Positions 8,461 to 16,877 are shown, numbered from the stretch's first letter. The stretch is 35,223 nt of DNA from Bordetella parapertussis (GCA_945901405.1 CAMDLH010000052.1:1-35223), one strand, 5' to 3'. Numbers and translations are program-made. Notes: generated by a model from the letters alone, not told the origin.

Positions 8461-8576
8461 TACGATTCCCGGAGAGTGCCGTACTGCGTGTGCAGAGCGG
8501 GCGTAATCCATTTGGAGTATGGCTGGTACGCTGGAATTGCAGCGATGCTTTGATTTCGTAAATAAGGAGAGGCCCG

Positions 8577-9539
8577 ATGCGCGCATTGACGAAGTTGTTC
8601 GCAGTGGCAATCATGTGTGGCGCGGTGTTTGCGGGTATGGTGCATCAGGCGCTCGCACAACAAAAATATCCAACGAAGCCCATACGTATCGTGGTTAACA
8701 CGGCACCAGGCGCTACGCCTGACATCCTTGCGCGACTGATCGGCACAAAGATGTCCGATCAATGGGGGCAGTCTGTGGTGATCGACAATCGGCTACCTGC
8801 GGTCGTCGCAAACGCGCTGGTGGCCAAAGCCGCTCCAGACGGCTACGCGCTGTTGCAGACATCCTCGTCGATTGCCATTCGCGCGGCGATGTTCACCAAG
8901 CTGCCCTACGGCACGCTGAAGGATTTTGCTGGTGTTAGCGAAATCGGCAATTCGAACACGGTTGTGGTTACATCGCCAGCGTTTGGTATCAAATCGGTGA
9001 ATGATCTCGTAGCCTATGCCAGCGCGCGCCCTGGAAAAATTTTCTTTGCCACGCCGGCGGCTGGCAGCGCGGATCACATGAATCTCGAGCGCTTCCGCCT
9101 TGCCGCTGGCATCAAGGCGCAGCATGTGAGCTTCAAGGGTCCGGCGGAGAGCATGATCGAAGTGTTGGCAGCGCGTGCCCACTTCACCACTACCGGGCTC
9201 ACAGCCGCGATGTTCCACATCAAAGACGGAAAATTGGTCGCACTGGTGCAGCGCGCGCCGGGATTGCCCGGCGTGCCACTGGCAGAGGAAGTATTGCTGG
9301 AGTGGAAGCGGATCGGCGCGCACGCCATACTCGCGCTTGCCGGCACACCGCTTGCGATCCGCACACAACTCGGCAAGGAGATCGCGCGTATCATGAATTT
9401 GCCCGACATCCGCCTGCGCCTCGACGCTGTCTCGTTCCGTATCTACACCACTACGCCCGAAGAACACGAGCGCAGACTACGCGCCGATATCGAGGTGTAT
9501 GTCAAAGTCATTAAAGACATCGGACTCAAGCCCAACTGA
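8577..9539 (+). CDS. Bug/TctC-type periplasmic solute-binding protein (tandem copy 2)
   Basis: A 320-residue receptor with signal peptide MRALTKLFAVAIMCGAVFAGMVHQALAQQ and an excellent ribosome site (AAGGAGAGG) before the ATG. It carries YPTKPIRIVVNTAPGATPDILARLIG, then NRLPAVVANALVAKAAPDGYAL where most family members have NRPGAGG, and ends in DIGLKPN. It is clearly paralogous to the preceding gene through its length, most sharing HFTxTGLTAAM, AGIKAQHV and TTTPEEHERxLRADI. A 116-base gap with its own ribosome site separates them. The ligand is unknown; a small carboxylate is typical of the family. Confidence 0.93.
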   Translation: MRALTKLFAVAIMCGAVFAGMVHQALAQQKYPTKPIRIVVNTAPGATPDILARLIGTKMSDQWGQSVVIDNRLPAVVANALVAKAAPDGYALLQTSSSIAIRAAMFTKLPYGTLKDFAGVSEIGNSNTVVVTSPAFGIKSVNDLVAYASARPGKIFFATPAAGSADHMNLERFRLAAGIKAQHVSFKGPAESMIEVLAARAHFTTTGLTAAMFHIKDGKLVALVQRAPGLPGVPLAEEVLLEWKRIGAHAILALAGTPLAIRTQLGKEIARIMNLPDIRLRLDAVSFRIYTTTPEEHERRLRADIEVYVKVIKDIGLKPN

Positions 9540-9550
9540 GCGGAGGCTCC

Positions 9551-10504
9551 ATGCGCATTCAGGTACTGGTGTTAGCGGCGATATTGTTGACGAGCGGGCC
9601 GATGCAAGCACAGCAAAAATACCCAACCAAGCCGGTGCGCCTCGTCGTCAGCACCACGCCCGGCTCAACTCCCGACATACTGGCGCGGCTGATCGGGCCG
9701 AAACTGAGCGAATTCTGGAATCAGCCAGTGGTGATCGAAAACCGCCCCGGCGCAGGCGGCACGCTTGCCGCGGCCATGGTGGCTAATGCGGCGCCGGACG
9801 GTTATACGATACACATCGTCTCACCAGCGTTCGCAATCCGCGCGGCGTTGTTTCCCGATCTGCCATACGATTCGCTCAAGGATTTCGCGACGCTCGGCGA
9901 TATCGGCTTTTCCAATTCGGTGATCGTGGCCGCGCCCGCGCTGGGCTTGAAAACGGTCAAGGAGTTCATCGCTTACGCCAACGCCAATTCAGGCAAAGTG
10001 TTCTTCGGCTCTGCGGGCGCCGGTACGGCGACGCACATGAGTGGTGAACGATTCCGCTTTGCCGCTGGCATCAAGGCGCAGCACGTGGGTTTCAAGGGAC
10101 AATCGGAGTTTCAGATCGAAATCGTCGCAGGGCGCATCCAGTTCGGCAGCACCGGCCTCACCGCGGCGCTGGGCCTCATCAAGGACGGCAAGTTGCAGCC
10201 GCTTGCAGTGGCGCAACGAACGGCGCTGTTGCCGGATACGCTCTCATACGCGGAGTCTATCCCCGGCTGGACGCGCGACGGCACGCAATCGCTGCTCGCC
10301 CCCGCCGGCACGCCGCTCGCCATCCGGCAACAGATCAACAGGGACCTCGCGCGCGCGCTCGAACTGCCTGATATCAAGGAGCGGCTAAATGGCGTGGCGT
10401 TTCAAATCACCCACACCACCGTGGATGCGCACGAGCGCAATTTGCGCACGGATATCGCGACATTCAGCAAGGTCGTCAAGGAAGCGGGGTTGCGGCCCCA
10501 TTGA
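9551..10504 (+). CDS. Bug/TctC-type periplasmic solute-binding protein (tandem copy 3)
   Basis: A 317-residue receptor starting 11 bases after copy 2, with GCGGAGG as ribosome site, so the two are very likely co-transcribed. The signal peptide ends near MQAQQ. Unlike copies 1 and 2 it keeps the canonical NRPGAGGTLAAAMVANAAPDGYTI loop, but shares AGIKAQHVGFKG, STGLTAALGLIKDGKL and the ERNLRTDIATFSKVVKEAGL ending. The set looks like repeated local duplication followed by divergence in the ligand loop. Confidence 0.93.
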   Translation: MRIQVLVLAAILLTSGPMQAQQKYPTKPVRLVVSTTPGSTPDILARLIGPKLSEFWNQPVVIENRPGAGGTLAAAMVANAAPDGYTIHIVSPAFAIRAALFPDLPYDSLKDFATLGDIGFSNSVIVAAPALGLKTVKEFIAYANANSGKVFFGSAGAGTATHMSGERFRFAAGIKAQHVGFKGQSEFQIEIVAGRIQFGSTGLTAALGLIKDGKLQPLAVAQRTALLPDTLSYAESIPGWTRDGTQSLLAPAGTPLAIRQQINRDLARALELPDIKERLNGVAFQITHTTVDAHERNLRTDIATFSKVVKEAGLRPH

Positions 10505-10597
10505 CGCGAGCCATGTTGCCTGCGGGCAACCGCAGAGCGTGATCGTGGTTGCGGCCACGTGGCGTTCCCAAATTCAGGCGCGCAGTCGACTGCGCCA

Positions 10598-10888
10598 TTA
10601 GCCCGGGCGTCTCGCTTGATGAGCAATTGCAATCACAACGATTTCCAAGTTGCGCTCACGCACAATAATGGCATAAGGAAAGCGCCGGAGCAGCAGGCAT
10701 TTGACGCCGCGAGTCCCGGCGACTCCGGGAACGGGTGTTAGCGGGACAATGTCTTGTTCGAGCAAATCGAGTGCGGCATCAATGGCGTGCGCAAACTCGA
10801 TCCCAAGTCCTGGCCGCTCCTTTTCATACCACGCAATTGCCGCAGTGGCTTCTTCGGCCGCTGCCGCATGGATGCGCAGAGCGCGCAT
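10598..10888 (-). CDS. RelE/ParE-type toxin, truncated at its C-terminus
   Basis: A 96-residue protein of the ParE/RelE toxin superfamily: an N-terminal AAAAEEATAAIAWYEKERPGLGIEFAHAIDAAL helical hairpin, then RGVKCLLLRRFPYAIIVRERNLEIVVIAIAHQARRPG. The ATG at 10888 overlaps the antitoxin stop (TGATG); a TTG at 10891 is also in frame. Relatives usually end RRPGYW plus several residues. Here the codon after PG is TAA, and the DNA beyond it reads WRSRLRA before TGA, so a Tyr-to-stop change appears to have removed eight residues. The C-terminal aromatic region matters in RelE-type toxins, so activity may be lost or reduced. Confidence 0.88.
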   Translation of the reverse strand: MRALRIHAAAAEEATAAIAWYEKERPGLGIEFAHAIDAALDLLEQDIVPLTPVPGVAGTRGVKCLLLRRFPYAIIVRERNLEIVVIAIAHQARRPG

Positions 10889-11127
10889 CAAGGACGGCTG
10901 ATATGCGACCGCATGCGGCGGCTAAATTCCTGCCGGTCTATCAGGGTGGCGGTACCGGAATCGATCTCCAGAAGCCGGCGCAAAATTTCCGCGTCCCACG
11001 CGTTCGCCACATCGGATTCGGATGGGCCATCAAGGCTAGTCACGAGATGATGCGCGAGTTCGGCGCGCTCGGATTCCGGCAGAACCAGCGCCTCGGAACG
11101 AACTTTCTCTAATGTCGGGCTGCCCAT
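10888..11127 (-). CDS. Addiction-module antitoxin (TIGR02574-like)
   Basis: A 79-residue antitoxin starting MGSPTLEKVRSEALVLPESERAELAHHLVTSLDG and ending in the family pattern WDAEILRRLLEIDSGTATLIDRQEFSRRMRS. This short-helix family is regularly found upstream of ParE/RelE-type toxins; it binds and neutralises the partner and often represses its own operon. The ATG at 11127 is preferred because GGAG precedes it at proper distance; a longer frame reaches 11175 without such a site. The stop overlaps the toxin start, giving coupled translation. The pair lies 96 bases beyond the flavoprotein gene on the same strand. Confidence 0.87.
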   Translation of the reverse strand: MGSPTLEKVRSEALVLPESERAELAHHLVTSLDGPSESDVANAWDAEILRRLLEIDSGTATLIDRQEFSRRMRSHISRP

Positions 11128-11223
11128 AACGAAACTCCATTTGTCGATCGTGCGAGTTTCTCTAGGATAGCGCACTTAACCCGCGCTTGCACTGGCGTGC
11201 CGCAGGGCGCGGGCACGTCGTCC

Positions 11224-12345
11224 TCACCCCCACGGCGCGCGATATTCCGCCATGAACTTGCGATCGATGCTGTCCTTCCAGCGCCACACCCAATCACCGT
11301 GAAACGACAGCGCACCCCATGAGGCGATGGCGTGTTGTTCGCCGGTGCTGATGAGTGCCAGCGTGCGCGGCTGCGGTGTGTATTCGATCAACGATTCGTT
11401 GTTCAAAAAGCGGCGCAGATTTTCAGCGAGCGGCGGGCCCTGGCGCACGGCGTAGACGCCGGATTTTGGATAGACCTTGTTTACTATCGTCGCGCAGTCG
11501 CCAGCGGCGAATACCGCCGGATGACTGGTTGATTGTAAGTATTTGTTTATATTGATAAATTTCATGTCGTTCGCAGCGAGTCCGCTCGCGTTGAGCCACT
11601 GCGGCGCGGATGCGCCGGTCGCGAGAACTTTCGCGTCGGCCGCGATGCGCACGCCATTCTCTGCGACCAGAATTTTTGCCTCGACACGCGCGATGCGTGT
11701 CGCACGATGCACTTCAACGCTTTTGCGCGCGAGGCTTTGTGTGAGCGTCTCGCGCACGCCGCGCGGGTGATTTTCGAGTAGTTGCGGCGTGTCGGTGATC
11801 AGCACATAGCGCAGTTGCAGCGGTGCTTGCAGTTGCGTGATGCGATGTTGCATTGCCAGCAGCATCTCCACGCCTGCGGCGCCCCCGCCGACCATCGTCA
11901 GCGAATCCACCGCGCCCACGCGCACGCGCGCGAGTAACGCATCCCACGCGACGAGAAATTCCTTCACCGGCTTGACCGGAATGGCGTGCTCTGCGGCGCC
12001 GGCAATGCCGTGCGCGGGTGGCGTCGAGCCGACGTCGATCGACAGCGCGTCGTAATCGAGCGTCGCGCCATCGGCAAGCGTGATGCCGCGCCGTGCGGGG
12101 TCGAGCGCCGTCGCGCTCGTTTGCAGGAATCGCGCGCCGGTATATTGCGCCAGCGGCGTGAGATCAATGTGCGCCTCGTCGAAACTGTAGTGCCCGGCCA
12201 CCAGCCCCGGCAGCATGCCGGAATAGGGCGTGTGGCGGTCCGGGCTGACCAGCGTGATTTCCACGCCGCCCATCGGACGCTGCCCATAGCGGCGCAGCAC
12301 CTCCACGTGGGCGTGGCCGCCGCCGAGTAAAACCAGTTTTTTCAT
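11224..12345 (-). CDS. NADH dehydrogenase-like FAD oxidoreductase (SelD N-terminal-type family)
   Basis: A 373-residue pyridine nucleotide-disulfide oxidoreductase. The N-terminal FAD dinucleotide fold is LVLLGGGHAHVEVLRRYG, and the second NAD(P)H fold is LTMVGGGAAGVEMLLAM near residue 160. The GHAHVEVL opening with TLVSPDRHTPYSGMLPG matches the family sometimes fused in front of SelD selenophosphate synthetase; here it stands alone, and no selD is present in the window. It probably transfers electrons from NAD(P)H to a quinone or other acceptor at the membrane. The frame extends further upstream, but ATG 12345 directly precedes the conserved MKKLVLLGGG start. It is divergent from fbp across 82 bases. 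Codons near FININKYLQS contain the AT-rich motif. Confidence 0.9.
   Translation of the reverse strand: MKKLVLLGGGHAHVEVLRRYGQRPMGGVEITLVSPDRHTPYSGMLPGLVAGHYSFDEAHIDLTPLAQYTGARFLQTSATALDPARRGITLADGATLDYDALSIDVGSTPPAHGIAGAAEHAIPVKPVKEFLVAWDALLARVRVGAVDSLTMVGGGAAGVEMLLAMQHRITQLQAPLQLRYVLITDTPQLLENHPRGVRETLTQSLARKSVEVHRATRIARVEAKILVAENGVRIAADAKVLATGASAPQWLNASGLAANDMKFININKYLQSTSHPAVFAAGDCATIVNKVYPKSGVYAVRQGPPLAENLRRFLNNESLIEYTPQPRTLALISTGEQHAIASWGALSFHGDWVWRWKDSIDRKFMAEYRAPWG
11534..11551 (-). repeat. Dispersed 18-bp AT-rich motif, copy 2 (inside the flavoprotein gene)
   Basis: Read on the - strand it is TATAAACAAATACTTACA, fitting the five-copy consensus. It encodes part of ININKYLQ, with motif base 1 at codon position 3, a different frame from the copy in tyrS. 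Confidence 0.75.
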
Positions 12346-12427
12346 GGGCTTGGGTCGGCTTGCAATTCGGGGATGCAACGCATGTGAAGAAACAGGATAA
12401 TTCACCATTCTATATTCAGGGGGCACC

Positions 12428-13426
12428 ATGCGCCGCGTCACACTCACACAGTATCTGGTTGAACAACAACGTTCCGAAGGCGTGGTTTCCGCGGAGCTTC
12501 GATTGCTGATCGAAGTCGTCGCGCGCGCCTGCAAGTCGATCAGCAACGCCATCAGCAAGGGCGCGCTCGCCGGTGTGCTCGGCGGTGCGGGCACCGACAA
12601 CGTGCAGGGCGAGGCGCAAAAAAAACTCGACGTGATCGCCAACGACGTGCTGCTCGAAGCCAACGAGTGGGGTGGTTATCTCGCCGCGCTGGCCTCCGAG
12701 GAAATGGACGAGCCGCAGCAGATACCGCACCGCTTTCCCAAGGGCGAATTTTTGTTGACTTACGATCCGCTGGATGGCTCGTCGAATATCGATGTCAATG
12801 TGTCGGTGGGCACGATTTTCTCCGTGTTGCGTTGCCCTGAAGGTGTGACCAACCCCGACGAAAAGGCATTTCTGCAACCGGGCGTGAAGCAAGTCGCGGC
12901 GGGCTTCGCGGTCTACGGCCCCTCGACCATACTTGTGCTCACCGTCGGCAACGGCGTGGCCGGTTTCACGCTGGATCGCGACATGGGCAGTTGGGTGATG
13001 ACGCAGCCGAAGATCGAAATCCCCGAGGACACCCAGGAATTCGCCATCAACATGTCGAACATGCGCAACTGGACGCCGCCGGTTAAACGCTACATCGACG
13101 AATGCCTCGCCGGCAAAACCGGCCCGCGTGGCAAGGATTTCAACATGCGCTGGGTGGCCTCGATGGTGGCGGATGTCTATCGCATCCTGTCGCGCGGCGG
13201 TGTGTTCATGTATCCGTCGGATGCGAAATACACCGAAGGCCGCTTGCGCCTGCTGTATGAAGCGAACCCCATGTCGTTCATCGTCGAGCAAGCCGGCGGC
13301 GCCGCCATCAACGGCCCGCAGCGCATCATGGATGTGCAGCCCACCAAGCTGCATCAACGCATGGGCGTGATCCTGGGTTCGAAGAATGAGGTGGAGTTGA
13401 TCGGGAAGTATTACGCGGAGAAGTAA
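12428..13426 (+). CDS. fbp: Fructose-1,6-bisphosphatase, class I
   Basis: A 332-residue class I FBPase that hydrolyses fructose-1,6-bisphosphate to fructose-6-phosphate in gluconeogenesis (and the Calvin cycle where present). Metal-binding residues are visible in ASEEMDE near residue 94 and in the signature [21 protein letters not shown] from Asp113. The substrate-site segment [35 protein letters not shown] lies near the C-terminus. Length is normal. GGGGG precedes the ATG. The opposite strand also stays open across this gene, which is a codon-bias shadow. Confidence 0.97.
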   Translation: MRRVTLTQYLVEQQRSEGVVSAELRLLIEVVARACKSISNAISKGALAGVLGGAGTDNVQGEAQKKLDVIANDVLLEANEWGGYLAALASEEMDEPQQIPHRFPKGEFLLTYDPLDGSSNIDVNVSVGTIFSVLRCPEGVTNPDEKAFLQPGVKQVAAGFAVYGPSTILVLTVGNGVAGFTLDRDMGSWVMTQPKIEIPEDTQEFAINMSNMRNWTPPVKRYIDECLAGKTGPRGKDFNMRWVASMVADVYRILSRGGVFMYPSDAKYTEGRLRLLYEANPMSFIVEQAGGAAINGPQRIMDVQPTKLHQRMGVILGSKNEVELIGKYYAEK

Positions 13427-13471
13427 TTCGCGGCGTAGGACTTCGTAATCGCAATGACCGGAGTCAGGCCC

Positions 13472-13936
13472 ATGATTGCTCGATTGATTTGCGCGGGATT
13501 GATGGTGCTGAGTTTTCCGTTCGCGCAGGCCGCCAGCACGTGCGCGCGCCCCAACGCGCTTACGCCCGACGGCGGGCGCTACTGCGGCCCGCTGGTCAAC
13601 GGCAAACTGCATGGCCGGGGCGTGATCGAGTGGAGCAACGGCGCGCGTTACGAAGGCGGGTTTGCCGATGGGTTGATGTCGGGCAAGGGTGTTCTGCGCA
13701 CTGTGGCTGGCGATGTATTCGATGGCGAGTTTCGCAACGGCGCCGTGAACGGGTACGGTCGTGCGAAGTTGACAGACGGCGGTTCCTATTCCGGGATGTT
13801 TCGCAACGACCACTTTCACGGCGAGGGAAAGTTCGACTCGGGCGATGGGCAGGTTTATGAAGGCACTTTCGACAACGGGCGTTATCACGGCAAAGGTGTC
13901 CTTAGAGTCAGCCCTTTCAAGGTGATAAGTCATTGA
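13472..13936 (+). CDS. MORN-repeat protein, N-terminal half of a split MORN-C13 protease gene
   Basis: The frame begins with a signal peptide (MIARLICAGLMVLSFPFAQA, cleaved before ASTC) and then about five MORN repeats, for example HGRGVIEWSNGARYEGGF and GEGKFDSGDGQVYEGTF. It reads GKGVLR and then runs into a 158-bp inserted element, which adds VSPFKVISH and a stop. The same VLR-coding bases recur after the element and continue into more MORN repeats and a C13 peptidase. The ATG at 13472 is chosen because GGAG lies 10 bases upstream; ATG 13454 is an alternative. As it stands it would make a secreted MORN fragment of about 154 residues with no protease. Confidence 0.85.
   Translation: MIARLICAGLMVLSFPFAQAASTCARPNALTPDGGRYCGPLVNGKLHGRGVIEWSNGARYEGGFADGLMSGKGVLRTVAGDVFDGEFRNGAVNGYGRAKLTDGGSYSGMFRNDHFHGEGKFDSGDGQVYEGTFDNGRYHGKGVLRVSPFKVISH
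13898..13908 (+). repeat. Target-site duplication, left copy
   Basis: GTCCTTAGAGT, identical to 14067-14077, directly flanks the inserted element and represents duplicated host coding sequence. Confidence 0.9.
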
Positions 13937-14066
13937 TTTTATTGCCCTCGTAGAGGGATGCATCAATTTCCCCGTATTTTTTAAAGGCGTTACAGGATCG
14001 AAAAATTGCCTGATTACCGTCTCTCCCAGAGGGAAATCAATAAAAATTGTCACCTTGAAAGGGCTG
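13909..14066. mobile_element. 158-bp MITE-like non-autonomous element
   Basis: The element has perfect 17-bp terminal inverted repeats, CAGCCCTTTCAAGGTGA at 13909-13925 and TCACCTTGAAAGGGCTG at 14050-14066, and is bracketed by an 11-bp direct repeat. The interior is AT-rich relative to the host gene, contains a small CCCTC/GAGGG hairpin and imperfect subterminal inverted repeats, and has no ORF that could be a transposase. Removing the element and one direct repeat (169 bp) restores a single frame through the protease gene, which proves insertion into a formerly intact gene. The mobilising transposase is not in the window and its family is not identified. Confidence 0.92.
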
Positions 14067-15467
14067 GTCCTTAGAGTAGACGATACGCGGTATCAAGGCG
14101 AGTTTCGCGAGAGGAAGTATTGGGGCCAGGGCGAGCTGACTTTTGCTGATGGCGACAGCTATCGCGGGCAATTCGTACGCGGCCAATACGACGGGAAGGG
14201 AAGATTTCTAGCCCGCGACGGCTCGAACTTCGAGGGGGAATTTCGCGCCGGTGATCTTGTCGGGGGAACGGTAAGCCGCAAGAACGGCGCGCGTTATAAA
14301 GGAGGCTTCCTCAAGTGGAGATATCACGGCAAGGGCAAGTTCACCGACCCCGGCGGCGGCGTCTACGAAGGTAACTTTGTAGACGGCGAACTGGAGGGAC
14401 AGGGCCGCTTTACCGATAAGCGGCGCGGTCGCTACGAAGGCGAGTTTCACCAGTGGGGCTACCACGGCCGCGGCGTGCTCACGCTGCCCAACGGCGACGT
14501 TTACAAAGGCCAATTCGCGGGCGGCGTGTATGAAGGCGAAGGCACGCTCACCTACGCCGCGCCCCGGCCCGATGGCCGCAAGCAGGATAGTGACAAGTGG
14601 CGTTTCGGCATGCTGATCAACGAAGCCGAAGCGAAGCAGGCGCAGGAGCATGCCGAGGCCGCGCTCTACAACCAGCGCCGTCTGCTCGATGGCGCGCTCG
14701 CGGCGCTGGCGCGGCGCGACCCCGGCAAGATCAACATTTACATGCTCGCGGTCGCGGGTGACGGCTCGCAGGAAGTTTTTCGCCGCGAGGTCGAATTCGT
14801 GCGCGATCAATTCGCCGCGCGCTTTGGCATGAAGGGCTACTCGCTGGCGTTGATCAACAGCCGCAACACGCTGACCAGCGCGCCGATGGCCACACAAACC
14901 AGCGTGCGCGAGGCGCTCAAGACCATCGCCGCGCGCATGGATCGCGAACAGGACATCCTGTTTTTCTTTCTCACCAGCCACGGCTCGCGGGATCACGTGT
15001 TCAGCATCAATCAGAACAACATGAATTTGCGCGGCTTGCCGGCGAAGGAACTGGGCGCGATGTTGAAGGAAAGCGGCATACGCTGGAAAGTGGTCGTGGT
15101 CTCGGCGTGCTACAGCGGCGGCTTCATCGATGCGATCAAGGACGACACCACGCTGGTGATCACGGCCGCACGGCACGACTGGCAATCGTTCGGCTGCGCC
15201 GATGAAAATGACTTTACGTATTTCGGCCACGCGTTTTTCAAGGAAGCATTGCCGCGCGCGATTTCCTTCGAGGATGCGTTCGGCAAGGCGTCGACACTGG
15301 TGCGTGAATGGGAAGACAAGGACACGCTTGAAGCGCGCAATGCGATGGATGCGAGTGACAAGGCGCGCGCAAAAGATCAAAATTATTCATTGCCGCAAAT
15401 GCATAACCCGGATTCGATCACACGGCATCTGCGGCAGTGGTGGCGTCAACAACCTGCCGCCAAGTAA
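14055..15467 (+). CDS. MORN repeats plus C13-type caspase-like peptidase, C-terminal part of split gene
   Basis: The frame gives 470 residues from a TTG lying inside the right inverted repeat of the inserted element, with no ribosome site, so it may not be translated efficiently. About seven MORN repeats (RYQGEFRERKYWGQG onward) are followed by a helical linker near 185-220 and a peptidase domain of the C13/caspase-like clan. The catalytic His309 is in TSHGSRDH and Cys352 in VVSACYSGGF, and ITAARHDWQSFGCADENDFTYFGHAFF follows, all strongly like bacterial C13 members. In the uninterrupted gene (13472-15467 minus 169 bp) the protein would be 608 residues, exported, with His447 and Cys490. Three zinc-ribbon genes follow on the same strand. 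Confidence 0.9.
   Translation: MKGLVLRVDDTRYQGEFRERKYWGQGELTFADGDSYRGQFVRGQYDGKGRFLARDGSNFEGEFRAGDLVGGTVSRKNGARYKGGFLKWRYHGKGKFTDPGGGVYEGNFVDGELEGQGRFTDKRRGRYEGEFHQWGYHGRGVLTLPNGDVYKGQFAGGVYEGEGTLTYAAPRPDGRKQDSDKWRFGMLINEAEAKQAQEHAEAALYNQRRLLDGALAALARRDPGKINIYMLAVAGDGSQEVFRREVEFVRDQFAARFGMKGYSLALINSRNTLTSAPMATQTSVREALKTIAARMDREQDILFFFLTSHGSRDHVFSINQNNMNLRGLPAKELGAMLKESGIRWKVVVVSACYSGGFIDAIKDDTTLVITAARHDWQSFGCADENDFTYFGHAFFKEALPRAISFEDAFGKASTLVREWEDKDTLEARNAMDASDKARAKDQNYSLPQMHNPDSITRHLRQWWRQQPAAK
14067..14077 (+). repeat. Target-site duplication, right copy
   Basis: GTCCTTAGAGT repeats 13898-13908 exactly; from here the interrupted protease frame resumes. Confidence 0.9.
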
Positions 15468-15476
15468 AATATTCAA

Positions 15477-15494
15477 TAAAAACAATTACTTATA
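15477..15494 (+). repeat. Dispersed 18-bp AT-rich motif, copy 3 (intergenic)
   Basis: TAAAAACAATTACTTATA lies 10 bases after the protease stop and 17 bases before the start of the zinc-ribbon gene, matching the consensus at every position. Confidence 0.75.
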
Positions 15495-15511
15495 GAAACA
15501 CGAGATCGTTC

Positions 15512-16744
15512 ATGTCCGCCTCCCAATTCCCCCCGCTGCAAAGCAAGCAATCCAACAAACACTGCACCAATTGCAGTTCGAAGATGGCGGCGTACACGCT
15601 GCCGGGGCATTACAACAGTTCGGTCGAAATCGATGTGTGCATGGATTGCAACGCGATCTGGTTCGATCAATTCGAGAGCATTCAGTTGTCGCCCGACGGC
15701 ACGGTGGCATTGTTTCAGTTGATCAACGAGCGCGGCGGCACGGCCACCAGCGCCGCCGCGAAATTCAGCCAGGGCCTGCGTTGCGTGACTTGCGGCGACG
15801 GCATGCGGCTAGTCAACGACACGGTGCGCAACACGCGATTCGCGTATCAGGCGTGTGAAAAAGGCCACGGGCGCATGACCACGTTTTACAACTTTCTCGC
15901 CGAGAAACAATTCGTGCGCGAGCTCACGAAAGTGGAGCGCGCCAAACTCGCCGCGACGGTGAAGCAGGTGCGCTGTTCTGGATGCGCCGCGCCGGTCAAT
16001 ATTGGCCGCGTCGATGCGTGCGAATATTGCCGCGCGCCGGTGTCTGTGTTCGACCGCGACGCCGCTAAAAAAGCCATTGATCATTATTTGCGCGAGCGGC
16101 AAAATCAACGGCCCGCGACGCCGGGCAACCGGCGCGAATCGGGCCGAGCTTCCGGCGATCAATGGAGCGCATACGACCGTGCTGATCTGGGCGCGGATAT
16201 TTTGTATGCGTTAAGCCGCGCGGCGATACGCGGCGTATCCGGCGCGGGTCGTGCCGCGCGCGCGGCGGGTGCATCCGGCGCGGCGCTTGCGGGTGATGGT
16301 TTTCAGGCGTTGCCCGATGCGACTTCCGCGTTGTTCGGCCCCGAAGCTTTGTCCGGCGCGGGCGCCGCGGGCGATGCATTGTCGTCGCTGGCCTCGGGCG
16401 CGGGCGGCGCCGTGAGCGGCGCACTGCCCAGCGCCACCGATGCCTTGTTCGGCGCCTCATCCAGCGGCTTGGGTGATATTGCGGGCGATGCCGCCGGCTC
16501 GCTCGCGGGCGAAATGGCCGGAGCGCTGGGCGATGCCGCGTCGTCGGGCCTCGCCGATTCGGTGGCGAGTGTGGCGTCAGACGCGGTGTCCAGCATGGGC
16601 GGCAGCGCGTTTGAAGCGGTGAGCGACGGTGCGCTCGATGTCGCGGGTGATGTCGCAAGTGAGATAGCCTCGTCGGCGGGTGAAGGTGTTGTCGATCTGG
16701 TGACCGATGGCCTCGGCAGCTTGTTGGGCGCGTTGTTCGATTGA
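15512..16744 (+). CDS. Zinc-ribbon protein with a long Ala/Gly/Ser-rich tail
   Basis: A 410-residue protein with three cysteine clusters: Cys18/21/43/46, a TFIIB-type zinc ribbon (CTNC...CMDCNAIWFDQFE); Cys91/94; and Cys155/158/170/173, a second ribbon (CSGC...CEYC). From about residue 235 to the end it is a low-complexity repeat of Gly, Ala, Ser and Asp in a quasi-heptad or amphipathic pattern (GDALSSLASGAGGAVSGAL...), with no clear signal peptide. The ATG 15512 is preferred over an upstream in-frame start that would run into the protease gene. It follows the C13 protease by 44 bases and precedes two more zinc-ribbon proteins, suggesting one functional unit. Function unknown. Confidence 0.85.
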   Translation: MSASQFPPLQSKQSNKHCTNCSSKMAAYTLPGHYNSSVEIDVCMDCNAIWFDQFESIQLSPDGTVALFQLINERGGTATSAAAKFSQGLRCVTCGDGMRLVNDTVRNTRFAYQACEKGHGRMTTFYNFLAEKQFVRELTKVERAKLAATVKQVRCSGCAAPVNIGRVDACEYCRAPVSVFDRDAAKKAIDHYLRERQNQRPATPGNRRESGRASGDQWSAYDRADLGADILYALSRAAIRGVSGAGRAARAAGASGAALAGDGFQALPDATSALFGPEALSGAGAAGDALSSLASGAGGAVSGALPSATDALFGASSSGLGDIAGDAAGSLAGEMAGALGDAASSGLADSVASVASDAVSSMGGSAFEAVSDGALDVAGDVASEIASSAGEGVVDLVTDGLGSLLGALFD

Positions 16745-16877
16745 TGCAAATTCGCAGGCGCCGTGCGGCCGGACGGTGATGTAATCGCGCTGTAATTGCA
16801 TGGCGCGGGAAATTGCGCTACCGTTCTTGCGCGCGGATCAAACGGGCCGCGCATCGGATCAGATTCGAGGAGAGATC

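Noticed and set aside
10515-10530. Small hairpin GTTGCC/GGCAAC after the third Bug gene
   Set aside because: Only a 6-bp stem without a T-run, so termination is not supported.
12346-12427. Promoter search in the fbp/flavoprotein spacer
   Set aside because: A GATAAT -10-like box is present, but no convincing -35 box lies at proper spacing.
13924-13941. Possible sixth copy of the 18-bp motif inside the inserted element (- strand)
   Set aside because: It matches at only about 15 of 18 positions, and mismatches fall at otherwise constant bases, so it was not counted.
12416-14053. Long open frame on the - strand (about 545 codons) antisense to fbp and the MORN gene
   Set aside because: It mirrors the codon bias of fbp, has no recognisable domain, and runs through the inserted element.
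14208-15380. Open - frame of about 390 codons opposite the C13 peptidase
   Set aside because: The peptidase motifs lie on the + strand; this is a shadow of its codon bias.
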